This document shows positions 6,438-10,916 of a DNA stretch of 10,916 nucleotides, piece by piece. Numbering within the stretch: the stretch's first letter is position 1; each line of letters starts with the position of its first letter. Source of the stretch: Gallionella sp. UBA4121 (GTDB taxonomy: Bacteria > Pseudomonadota > Gammaproteobacteria > Burkholderiales > Gallionellaceae); NCBI GenBank assembly GCA_002381565.1, contig DFWZ01000063.1, positions 1 to 10,916 of the forward strand, written 5' to 3'. The position numbers and the translations under genes are program-made. The notes under the pieces were generated by a model, which was given only the letters and a program-made list of their open reading frames with translations, was not told the origin of the DNA and ran no database searches.

Positions 6438-7268
6438 TCATCCCAGTCTCCCCGATTTTGCCTTGAGTGCAATTAACCTAATTTCATCCAGTACCTTATC
6501 CGTTTGTTGCATGGCAGATCGCATGGCTACAGCCTCTTCAAATGGTGCGGTGATGTCGTATCCCTCACTGCACAGTTGATTCAGCAGCAACATGAGCGGC
6601 GACTTGAACTGCGTTGGATCAGATAGCATCGACAGCGACAGGCATGCTTTGTCAGCATCCGGTGCAACAAAGTGCGCTTGATCTAGCATGGCGCGTGGGT
6701 ACTGGTATCGTGTACCGGGCAACGTATCGTTCCTGGGCAGCGTGGCAAGAAAGGCTACCGCTTCGAGAAAGTGCTCTGCCGGCAACTCACCACAACTGCC
6801 AATCTCGAAATGATCGTTGAAGCGACTCCAGATATCGGCGCGAACCACATCGGTGTTTTCTCCGCGCTGGGAGACGATCTGCTGCAAGGCGTTCTGTTGG
6901 ACAGGGGAGAGTGCGCGCGCATCATGTGGTGTGGTGTAGCCCCCTGTTTTTCTGATCGCGGGCAGGATTTCTTTCGTTACCTTGACCTCGAAGGCTTGCG
7001 CTTCTTCTTCGTGAGAATTGATGATTAAGCGGTAGAGGTTTCCTTCGTTGATGTAGGTTAATCCCTGATTTTCACCTTCAGCATGTGAGCCGTGTTTCGC
7101 GATCCCCTTTTCACGGCAGTATTTTTTGATGGCATCGCTGTCGTTGCCATAGCCTAGAACAGCACAAACGTCCTTGGCAGAAAACCACGTCTCACCGTTG
7201 TCATCGACGAAGACGTGGATTTTAGCGCCATTAAAACTGAATACGTCGAGTGTGGCAGGACTTGTCAT
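6438..7268 (-). CDS. BRO-N domain phage antirepressor-like protein
   Basis: The protein has 276 residues. The N-terminal half (about 8-110) is a BRO-N/Bro-family domain: VFSFNGAKIHVF, then ETWFSAKDVCAVLGYGN, the INEGNLYRLI motif and EVKVTKEILPAIRKTGGY. The following segment (about 120-178: LSPVQQNALQQIV, IWSRFNDHFEIGSCGELP, FLEAVAFLATLP) resembles the C-terminal domain of P22 Ant-like antirepressors (P22_AR_C/ORF6C type). P22 Ant binds and inactivates phage repressors. The XRE repressor gene lies about 1.2 kb upstream in the same element and is a plausible target, by inference only. The start at 7268 is chosen for its AGGTGG site eight bases upstream. An in-frame ATG at 7286 gives 282 residues but has a poorer ribosome site. 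Confidence 0.82.
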   Translation of the reverse strand: MTSPATLDVFSFNGAKIHVFVDDNGETWFSAKDVCAVLGYGNDSDAIKKYCREKGIAKHGSHAEGENQGLTYINEGNLYRLIINSHEEEAQAFEVKVTKEILPAIRKTGGYTTPHDARALSPVQQNALQQIVSQRGENTDVVRADIWSRFNDHFEIGSCGELPAEHFLEAVAFLATLPRNDTLPGTRYQYPRAMLDQAHFVAPDADKACLSLSMLSDPTQFKSPLMLLLNQLCSEGYDITAPFEEAVAMRSAMQQTDKVLDEIRLIALKAKSGRLG

Positions 7269-7411
7269 AGTGCTAACCACCTGCATGGCCCGATTAAATC
7301 GTTCTTACGTGCTGCCAAACTCGGCTGCGGATATGAACTGGCGTGGTCATTTTGTCCTTGTATTTTGTTTGTGCCGACTGTACAGCCGAGGTGATCGATA
7401 AGCTTAACCAT
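7265..7411 (-). CDS. Possible 48-residue ORF coupled to the preceding gene
   Basis: An ATG overlaps the stop codon of the upstream 143-residue gene (ATGGTTAA), with GGAG of that gene's last codons ten bases upstream. The frame runs to 7265 and just overlaps the BRO-protein start. The peptide (MVKLIDHLGCTVGTNKIQGQ at its start) shows no domain, signal peptide or membrane segment that I recognise. The arrangement fits translational coupling, but composition alone does not support it strongly. It may be a leader region rather than a gene. Confidence 0.25.
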   Translation of the reverse strand: MVKLIDHLGCTVGTNKIQGQNDHASSYPQPSLAARKNDLIGPCRWLAL

Positions 7412-7835
7412 TGAGCTTTTTCTCCATATTCCACTGGCTGATAATTCCCTCAAACACTTCGCTACCGTTATCTACGAAAGTATGCGGTTCGCGCTGCGTC
7501 ACGTAACACAGCCGCAATGTATTCATCAGGTGCTCAAAATTTTCTGGATCAAGCGTCCCTATATCGCTCACGTCTGCCTTGACGCGATAACCGTTGTAGA
7601 GTGAGGCGAGAAACTGTGCGAACACGCGCGAACTACCGCAATCGCGCTGTGCCCACATAACGCAATGCTTAAGACTCTTTGTGCATTCCTGAATCGACGC
7701 ATTACGTACCTCCTCAGCTCGTTCCCATGAATCTGCGCTCATAAACGCCATAAGTTTTGCCTGCTCACCTTCCTCGATGGTGAGGCTGAATGTCACCATC
7801 TTGGGTAGCGGTGGAATCAACTTTTGTTCGGTCAT
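7404..7835 (-). CDS. DUF7673-like protein of unknown function
   Basis: The protein has 143 residues, is cytosolic, and has no signal peptide or membrane segment. The C-terminal part (about 57-138: HCVMWAQRDCGSSRVFAQFL, then YNG, an Asp-rich turn, and FEGIISQWN) resembles proteins grouped as DUF7673, which are common on betaproteobacterial mobile elements and lack an assigned role. This match is from memory and moderately sure. The N-terminal 50 residues are predicted mainly helical and charged (EEGEQAKLMAFMSADSWERA). The start is supported by AGAGG seven bases upstream. It is the first gene of the leftward group, about 30 bases behind the TTGACT-18-TATACT promoter, so it is the analogue of an early left-operon gene. 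Confidence 0.7.
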   Translation of the reverse strand: MTEQKLIPPLPKMVTFSLTIEEGEQAKLMAFMSADSWERAEEVRNASIQECTKSLKHCVMWAQRDCGSSRVFAQFLASLYNGYRVKADVSDIGTLDPENFEHLMNTLRLCYVTQREPHTFVDNGSEVFEGIISQWNMEKKLNG

Positions 7836-7861
7836 ATCAAACCTCTTATGCTGGATTTGTG

Positions 7862-7927
7862 AAAAGTATAGATTTGCTTTACATTAAAAGTCAACTAAAA
7901 ATATACTTTTTGGAGCTTTAATGTAAA
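7862..7927. promoter_or_regulatory. Interleaved inverted repeats over the leftward promoter
   Basis: AAAAGTATA (7862-7870) is the exact reverse complement of TATACTTTT (7902-7910). TTTACATTAAA (7878-7888) is the exact reverse complement of TTTAATGTAAA (7917-7927). The two pairs interleave and cover the -35, spacer and -10. The segment 7899-7909, AAATATACTTT, recurs exactly at 8859-8869 in the rightward promoter. These are likely operator half-sites for the XRE repressor; the ligand is inferred. Confidence 0.5.
7865..7894 (-). promoter_or_regulatory. Leftward promoter (PL-like)
   Basis: On the minus strand, TTGACT (complement of 7889-7894) and TATACT (complement of 7865-7870) are separated by 18 bp. 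The ATG at 7835 lies 30 bases beyond the -10. The hexamers are identical to those of the rightward promoter at 8839-8867. Confidence 0.6.
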
Positions 7928-7929
7928 TG

Positions 7930-8442
7930 CTAACTAATCACTTGGGATATATGGGTATTTTCATGAGGCTGGATTCAATCAAAAAGCATTGAGGGTTTCT
8001 GTAATGCTCAGGCTAAAACTTGCAGGAAAAAATGTTCTTAAAGTGCGCGCTAGGGTTTGATGATGGCGGAAATGGCGGCCTCACGCTGGATGCCAAGTAA
8101 GCGTTTGCTATGGATATGACGATGGTGAAATTAACGATGGCGGCAAGACAGTAATGCGCTGAATGGCAAGCGGCATCAGCTTAGATAATTGTCATGTGGG
8201 GTGATGCGGTATTCGAGAAAGTCGCCGTATGCAGTGATGAATATTTTAGGGCTTTTGTGCGCAAGTGCGGCAATTTTCGCATGCGGTTAAAGCGTGGATA
8301 TTTTCTGGCAAAAGTGGTTGAAATCATTGCTAAAGCCAAGGCTACAGCTGAATCCGTATGTGGTGTAAGCCTAGGCCGAAAGAAGAGTTTTGGGCTTTCG
8401 CTTGATCAAAACAGCTTGAGCTGAATCTGAAGCACGATGACG
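7930..8442. other. Long stretch without a convincing gene
   Basis: About 510 bp between the leftward promoter and the end of the repressor gene. The left half has frequent stops in all frames and three ATGGCGG heptamers (8063-8069, 8072-8078, 8137-8143). The only longer frame is 8194-8424 (+), listed separately with low confidence. A CGAAAG...CTTTCG inverted repeat lies near 8379-8402. In lambdoid layouts this position often holds small regulatory or accessory genes; this may be a decayed one. Confidence 0.4.
8194..8424 (+). CDS. Doubtful 76-residue ORF
   Basis: An open frame runs from ATG to TGA with no ribosome binding site upstream of 8194 and no promoter that I can point to. The second half (KVVEIIAKAKATAESVCGVS) looks helix-forming, but nothing matches a family known to me. 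It is convergent with the repressor gene and ends 19 bp from it. It could be a remnant or chance. Confidence 0.18.
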   Translation: MWGDAVFEKVAVCSDEYFRAFVRKCGNFRMRLKRGYFLAKVVEIIAKAKATAESVCGVSLGRKKSFGLSLDQNSLS

Positions 8443-8793
8443 TTATTTGGTGCCGTTGAGTAATTTTTCAGGCGAGATGAGTTCAGTATAGAAATCCCCT
8501 TCTCGCGTTAGAGCTGCGACGGCGCTATCGGGAAGTGGTTGAGCCACGGCAAGCAATTTCTGTATTGATGGTCTGGTAAGTGCAAAGTTGCTGTCAACCT
8601 CGCCAGCGATAAGCCAGTCAAAGGAAAACGCCAAGTGTTTCCTGAGCGCTATTAAACGATCCGTGGGTGGTGTTGCGATGCCTATTTCCCACTGAGATAC
8701 GGATGCCTTGCTCACGCCGCACAGTTCACCGAATTTCTCCTGTGAAAGTGTGTTGCGCTCGCGCAATTGTCTGATTCTGACTCCTATATTCAT
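8443..8793 (-). CDS. XRE-family (CI-like) transcriptional repressor
   Basis: The protein has 116 residues. An HTH_XRE domain fills about 3-63: IGVRIRQLRERNTLSQEKFG, GVSKASVSQWEIG and TPPTDRLIALRKHLAFSFDWLIAGE. The LSQEKFGELCGVSKASVSQWE core is the classical helix-turn-helix. The C-terminal 50 residues contain no S24 peptidase signature, so RecA-dependent self-cleavage, as in lambda CI, is not expected. Induction would need another route, such as an antirepressor. The frame can be extended to a TTG at 8808, but ATG 8793 fits the domain start. A TACAAT box (complement of 8800-8805) lies so close that the mRNA may start at the A of the ATG. The gene is divergent from the replication operon and sits between two outward promoters. 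Confidence 0.9.
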   Translation of the reverse strand: MNIGVRIRQLRERNTLSQEKFGELCGVSKASVSQWEIGIATPPTDRLIALRKHLAFSFDWLIAGEVDSNFALTRPSIQKLLAVAQPLPDSAVAALTREGDFYTELISPEKLLNGTK

Positions 8794-8799
8794 TTTTTT

Positions 8800-8805
8800 A
8801 TTGTA
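8800..8805 (-). promoter_or_regulatory. Possible repressor-maintenance promoter -10 (PRM-like)
   Basis: On the minus strand TACAAT is followed by six bases and then the repressor ATG, so transcription would begin at or next to the start codon. No good -35 is present, as in activator-assisted PRM promoters. No Shine-Dalgarno sequence precedes the gene, consistent with a leaderless mRNA as known for lambda cI. This is inference from spacing. Confidence 0.35.
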
Positions 8806-8838
8806 CAACGATTTTATTCATTAAATATCTAGTAATAA

Positions 8839-8867
8839 TTGACTTTTGTATTTAGTATAAATATACT
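8839..8867 (+). promoter_or_regulatory. Rightward promoter (PR-like) with overlapping operator palindrome
   Basis: TTGACT (8839-8844), a 17-bp spacer, and TATACT (8862-8867). The palindrome AGTATA-AA-TATACT (8854-8867) covers the spacer end and the -10, where a bound repressor would block polymerase. It shares AAATATACTTT (8859-8869) with the leftward promoter region. It reads into the replication/FlhDC-like operon. Confidence 0.65.
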
Positions 8868-8879
8868 TTAGGTGTGAAT

Positions 8880-9029
8880 ATGTCAATTATTTCTATATCG
8901 ACCGTTGTTGTCCGGTCTCTTGCGCTCGGTTTATGTCGGGTCGCAGTTCCTCAGCGGACGCGTGTGCCAGCAGAGAGCGCTACCGATGGCGAGCGATTGA
9001 CTGGCATTAGCAACGAAAGAAAATCATGA
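8880..9029 (+). CDS. 49-residue ORF leading the replication operon
   Basis: The ATG at 8880 has AGGTG five bases upstream. The frame ends in TGA overlapping the ATG of the initiator gene (ATGA), an arrangement typical of translational coupling. The peptide starts MSIISISTVVVRSLALGLCR and is basic and polar after about residue 25 (VPQRTRVPAESATDGERLTG). I recognise no family. It sits in the place of cro in a lambdoid layout but has no visible HTH. One difficulty is that the promoter predicted at 8839-8867 would start transcription near 8874, cutting into the ribosome binding site. The ORF may therefore be read from a near-leaderless mRNA, or mainly serve to feed ribosomes to the next gene. Confidence 0.4.
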   Translation: MSIISISTVVVRSLALGLCRVAVPQRTRVPAESATDGERLTGISNERKS

Positions 9030-10084
9030 GACAACGCACAATCAGCGACTTTTTCTGGCGTGATCCAGAAATATCTGACCTAAGCCAGGAAGACAAAGCA
9101 ACACTGCTATATTTTTTAACCTCGCCGTCGTCAAATATCATCGGTGCTTACCAGGTAGTCTGGATGATTGCCGCAGCAGAAATGGGCTGGACGAAGGATC
9201 AGTTATTAGTGGTCGTCAAAAGACTCAAAGCCAAAGGGTTAATTGATTTCAACGACACAGGTTGGGTTTGGGTTAAGACGTGGTGGAAGCACAACTCCGC
9301 CAAGGGCGCATTCTCTCCAAAGCTACTAGAAAATGCCAAAAAACAATGCGCTGCAATTCCTTCTGAATGGCGCAATGATTTCGTCGAATCATTGGAATCC
9401 GTTGGAATAAATAGGGTATCTATAGGGTATCCATACGCTACCCAATACCCGATAGATAGCCTATCCATAGGGCATGAATACCCTACCGATACCCTATCAG
9501 ACCCCGCAAATTCGGGGGGGAATACCCCACCGATACCTTATTCATACCCTATCGATAGGGTATCCCATACCGTACCCCATACCCCGCCCCCTAACACTAC
9601 AATATTCAATATTCAATCTACAACCACCACCACAACTACCGGTGACCCGGAATACGATGCGTCACCCCAAGCTCCAAAAACAGTGGTGGTGAATGATTTA
9701 ATTTTCCCACCTGGAATAACCCCAGAACAATGCAGCGCCATCCAGACGCTGCTCGCCAGTAGCGGGGTAGCACCTGGTAATTGGCAGTCCATTCTCGATG
9801 AAATGCACGGTGCACAACTCGTCGTCCCCATCGGAAACCCTGTGGGGTACGTTCGAGGCATCGCCAAGCGAGCTTCAGAAGGCTCTTTTGCCCCCGAACG
9901 GGGATTGGCGGTAGCGAACCAGCGGGAAATGCGCAGAAACCTGGAGCTGCAAGACGCTTTGCGGATTAGCGCACAGCACAAAACTCAAGCCGTCGAAATT
10001 CAACTTGACCAGTTACCAGACCATCTTCGTAAATCTTTAAGCCGGATTTTAGCCAGCAAAGCCAAAGAGGCCGCAGGTGCATAA
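9026..10084 (+). CDS. Phage-type replication initiator (lambda O-like organisation)
   Basis: The protein has 352 residues. The N-terminal part (about 1-120) looks like the winged-helix domain of phage replication/replisome-organiser proteins: TISDFFWRDPEISDLSQEDK, IIGAYQVVWMIAAAEMGW, VVVKRLKAKGLIDF and GWVWVKTWWKHN. A low-complexity linker follows (about 129-225), with repeated YP[IT]D motifs encoded by DNA iterons and a run of seven Thr near residues 199-205. The C-terminal part (about 226-352) includes PVGYVRGIAKRASEGSFAPE, a pattern seen in helicase- or primosome-interacting tails. It should bind its own gene at the iterons and recruit the host helicase; the role is inferred from family and architecture. 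No helicase loader gene follows, unlike lambda P. The start codon overlaps the upstream ORF stop (ATGA), and its own ribosome site is weak. Confidence 0.8.
   Translation: MRQRTISDFFWRDPEISDLSQEDKATLLYFLTSPSSNIIGAYQVVWMIAAAEMGWTKDQLLVVVKRLKAKGLIDFNDTGWVWVKTWWKHNSAKGAFSPKLLENAKKQCAAIPSEWRNDFVESLESVGINRVSIGYPYATQYPIDSLSIGHEYPTDTLSDPANSGGNTPPIPYSYPIDRVSHTVPHTPPPNTTIFNIQSTTTTTTTGDPEYDASPQAPKTVVVNDLIFPPGITPEQCSAIQTLLASSGVAPGNWQSILDEMHGAQLVVPIGNPVGYVRGIAKRASEGSFAPERGLAVANQREMRRNLELQDALRISAQHKTQAVEIQLDQLPDHLRKSLSRILASKAKEAAGA
9411..9586. other. Candidate replication origin: iteron array inside the initiator gene
   Basis: There are six exact TAGGGTAT/ATACCCTA octamers: 9412-9419 (+), 9423-9430 (+), 9478-9485 (-), 9489-9496 (-), 9544-9551 (-) and 9556-9563 (+). 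Further one- or two-mismatch copies lie at about 9445, 9468, 9522, 9533, 9567 and 9579. Two pairs of direct copies are 11 bp apart, and two copies form the perfect 20-bp palindrome ATACCCTATCGATAGGGTAT (9544-9563). TTATTCATA (9538-9546) is one mismatch from a DnaA box. The A+T-rich repeat at 9601-9617 follows. Lambda ori has the same order of parts inside gene O. Confidence 0.7.
9601..9617 (+). repeat. A+T-rich tandem repeat next to the iterons (possible DNA unwinding element)
   Basis: AATATTCAATATTCAAT is a 7-bp repeat, two full units plus part of a third, directly right of the iteron array. It is the only strongly A+T-rich patch in this GC-balanced stretch. By analogy with lambda it would be the melting site; this is inference. 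Confidence 0.4.
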
Positions 10085-10379
10085 CTCGCTCCAAAAAGAC
10101 ATCGTTACACTCAACCGACGATACCTCTTGCTCGTCAAGCAAATGGCATCCGCAAAGCATCCGTTGCTTTGCGTCAGCGTTCCAAAGTTTCTCGCCAAAA
10201 AAGTGAGCGACATGACGCTTGAGGAGATAGATCAACTGGCGGAAGACATGATTGCACCGTGCTTTTACATGAATCTGGACGAGACTACTTTCAACCAAAT
10301 GGAAGCGAAAATTCCCGGCGTGCACCGCAAAGCCTACATGACAAACGTTTTAGTTACCCGACTACAAACCGATGAGTAA
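10077..10379 (+). CDS. FlhD-like transcriptional activator subunit
   Basis: The protein has 100 residues, against about 116 in E. coli FlhD. Resemblance to FlhD runs the full length: an N-terminal helix with I..LNRRYLLLVKQMA (9-24), a middle part ending in LAKKVSDMTLEEIDQLAE (39-56), PCFYMNLDETTFNQM (61-75) and a final helix MTNVLVTRL (88-96). Cys62 sits where FlhD has its conserved Cys. FlhD forms a D4C2 complex with FlhC. No flagellar genes are visible. In SXT/R391 and IncC elements the related SetCD and AcaCD pairs activate transfer genes. The GTG start has AGAGG six bases upstream and overlaps the initiator stop by eight bases. The immediate FlhC-like neighbour makes the assignment much firmer. 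Confidence 0.8.
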   Translation: MHNSLQKDIVTLNRRYLLLVKQMASAKHPLLCVSVPKFLAKKVSDMTLEEIDQLAEDMIAPCFYMNLDETTFNQMEAKIPGVHRKAYMTNVLVTRLQTDE

Positions 10380-10875
10380 CGATAACCAATTCATCAAAAC
10401 CCGAATCCTCGCGGCATCCCTAATCAAAGACGGGATGCGCATTGCCCTTGCGCATTCAATCACGGGCCTGTCTTGGAGAACGCTCCGCGAGCTATGGGAG
10501 GAAATCCATGGGGCAGATGTCCCGCCGCCAGGCCGAATGCCTTGCGACACACTGGCTTATATCAAAAATGGTCAGTCGTCTCTTTCACTCTCTACGGTGG
10601 TCTCCGTCTATTTGTCCGCAGAAAAAGAACATCGAACACCCACGGATGCTTTTTCTCAAGCATGGGAAATAGCCAAGCTGTTCTCGGTTGACGGTAAAAA
10701 AATCGACATCAATGCTGCGTGGTACGCAATCCGGGACGTTAAAGCAGGACTGCTGTCTTGGAGTAAGTGCAGAAATTGCAAAGCAGAACATATTTTTGAT
10801 ACAGGAACCAAAAAACCCGGCAAATGCCCTTATTGTGGAACGACAGGCAGCAAGATGCTGGAGGTGGCTCAATGA
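10372..10875 (+). CDS. FlhC-like transcriptional activator subunit
   Basis: The protein has 167 residues, against about 192 in E. coli FlhC. Shared features in order are an N-terminal helix with a D-G-M-R-I-A pattern like FlhC 'LGARLQ', then TGLSWRTLRELWEEIHG (31-47) like 'TQLSRGRLIKLYKELRG', then VPPPGRMP (50-57) like 'PPPKGMLP'. FSQAWEIAKLF and VKAGLLSWSKC follow. A C-terminal zinc site has Cys133, Cys136, Cys152 and Cys155 (CRNC-X15-CPYC), matching the four-Cys site of FlhC. FlhC supplies most DNA contacts in the FlhD4C2 complex. The start overlaps the FlhD-like stop (ATGAGTAA) and lacks a good ribosome site, so coupled translation is likely. Gene order D then C is the same as in flhDC. 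Confidence 0.82.
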   Translation: MSNDNQFIKTRILAASLIKDGMRIALAHSITGLSWRTLRELWEEIHGADVPPPGRMPCDTLAYIKNGQSSLSLSTVVSVYLSAEKEHRTPTDAFSQAWEIAKLFSVDGKKIDINAAWYAIRDVKAGLLSWSKCRNCKAEHIFDTGTKKPGKCPYCGTTGSKMLEVAQ

Positions 10876-10916
10876 CGTTTAGCACTCGCACCATTGTCTT
10901 CACCAGCGCAATGCTG
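10872..10916 (+). CDS. Start of a further operon gene (cut by the window edge)
   Basis: ATG 10872 overlaps the FlhC-like stop (AATGA). GGAGGTGG at about 10860-10867 gives a strong ribosome binding site about five bases upstream. Only 15 codons are visible (MTFSTRTIVFTSAML); a hydrophobic stretch after the basic Arg could be the start of a signal peptide or membrane segment. The product cannot be named. Confidence 0.55.
   Translation, partial: MTFSTRTIVFTSAML

Larger units (their letters stand above)
4600..10916. mobile_element. Left part of an integrated element at the 3' end of guaA
   Basis: An integrase gene lies directly behind guaA. It is followed by AlpA-like, BRO-type antirepressor and XRE repressor genes, a phage-type replication initiator and FlhDC-like regulators. 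None of these is a housekeeping gene, and base composition becomes more A+T-rich, especially in 7840-8900. The left boundary is approximate. The attachment site is expected within or just after the last codons of guaA, but the matching repeat at the other end lies outside the window, so the crossover cannot be fixed. No structural phage, conjugation or cargo genes are visible, so the element type remains open. Confidence 0.85.

Noticed and set aside
9411..9586. Repeat array considered as CRISPR
   Set aside because: Units are about 8-10 bp, in both orientations, unevenly spaced and inside a coding frame. No spacer-repeat structure or cas genes are present; iterons explain it better.
9199..9692. 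Antisense frame 9199-9468 and plus frame 9474-9692 with similar Ile-Gly-Tyr-Pro motifs
   Set aside because: The resemblance arises because the iterons are palindromic or repeated, so several frames give similar peptides; no independent start signals are seen.
10872..10916. Naming the truncated last gene from its context (for example, a transfer or transglycosylase gene)
   Set aside because: Fifteen residues without a motif do not support any family.

Overview
The window reads as the junction between a conserved chromosomal segment of a betaproteobacterium (protein sequences and gene set suggest something like Nitrosomonadales, but this is a judgement from memory, not a search) and the left part of an integrated mobile element. 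The backbone, about 1-4610, carries greB, glnB, guaB and guaA, all on the plus strand, intact and of normal length. The element starts at or just after the 3' end of guaA and runs off the right edge of the window, so only its left end is visible.

Backbone: a 109-bp element with perfect 19-bp terminal inverted repeats and two internal hairpins (41-149) lies just upstream of greB. A close match to the sigma-54 promoter consensus precedes glnB, which encodes a PII nitrogen-signalling protein. A TTTACC-17-TATAAT promoter precedes guaB. guaB and guaA, which convert IMP to XMP and then GMP, are separated by a large inverted-repeat hairpin. A strong intrinsic terminator follows guaA.

Element: a P4-type tyrosine integrase (4906-6099) has its own promoter and an upstream cluster of AATGGTAT sites. 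A leftward group follows: a DUF7673-like protein, a BRO-N antirepressor-like protein and an AlpA-like regulator, the last converging on the integrase. An XRE-type repressor (8443-8793) is also read leftward. A rightward operon then holds a 49-codon ORF, a phage-type replication initiator, an FlhD-like protein, an FlhC-like protein and the first codons of another gene. Its genes overlap one another by 4 to 8 bases.

Three things stand out. (1) The initiator gene contains a dense array of TAGGGTAT/ATACCCTA iterons, including a 20-bp perfect palindrome, followed by an A+T-rich tandem repeat. This resembles the lambda origin embedded in gene O. (2) An FlhDC-type activator pair sits directly behind the initiator, in an operon whose promoter overlaps a palindrome next to a CI-like repressor. 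The arrangement is reminiscent of SetR/SetCD of SXT/R391 elements and AcaCD of IncC plasmids. (3) The repressor gene lies between two outward-facing promoters with the same hexamers (TTGACT/TATACT) and a shared 11-bp AAATATACTTT, like lambda PL and PR around cI. The model (inference) is that the repressor holds both operons silent and the BRO protein may lift repression. Replication and the FlhDC-like activator are then expressed, and the activator switches on genes beyond the window. Whether the element is a prophage, a satellite, or a mobilisable or conjugative island cannot be decided here.
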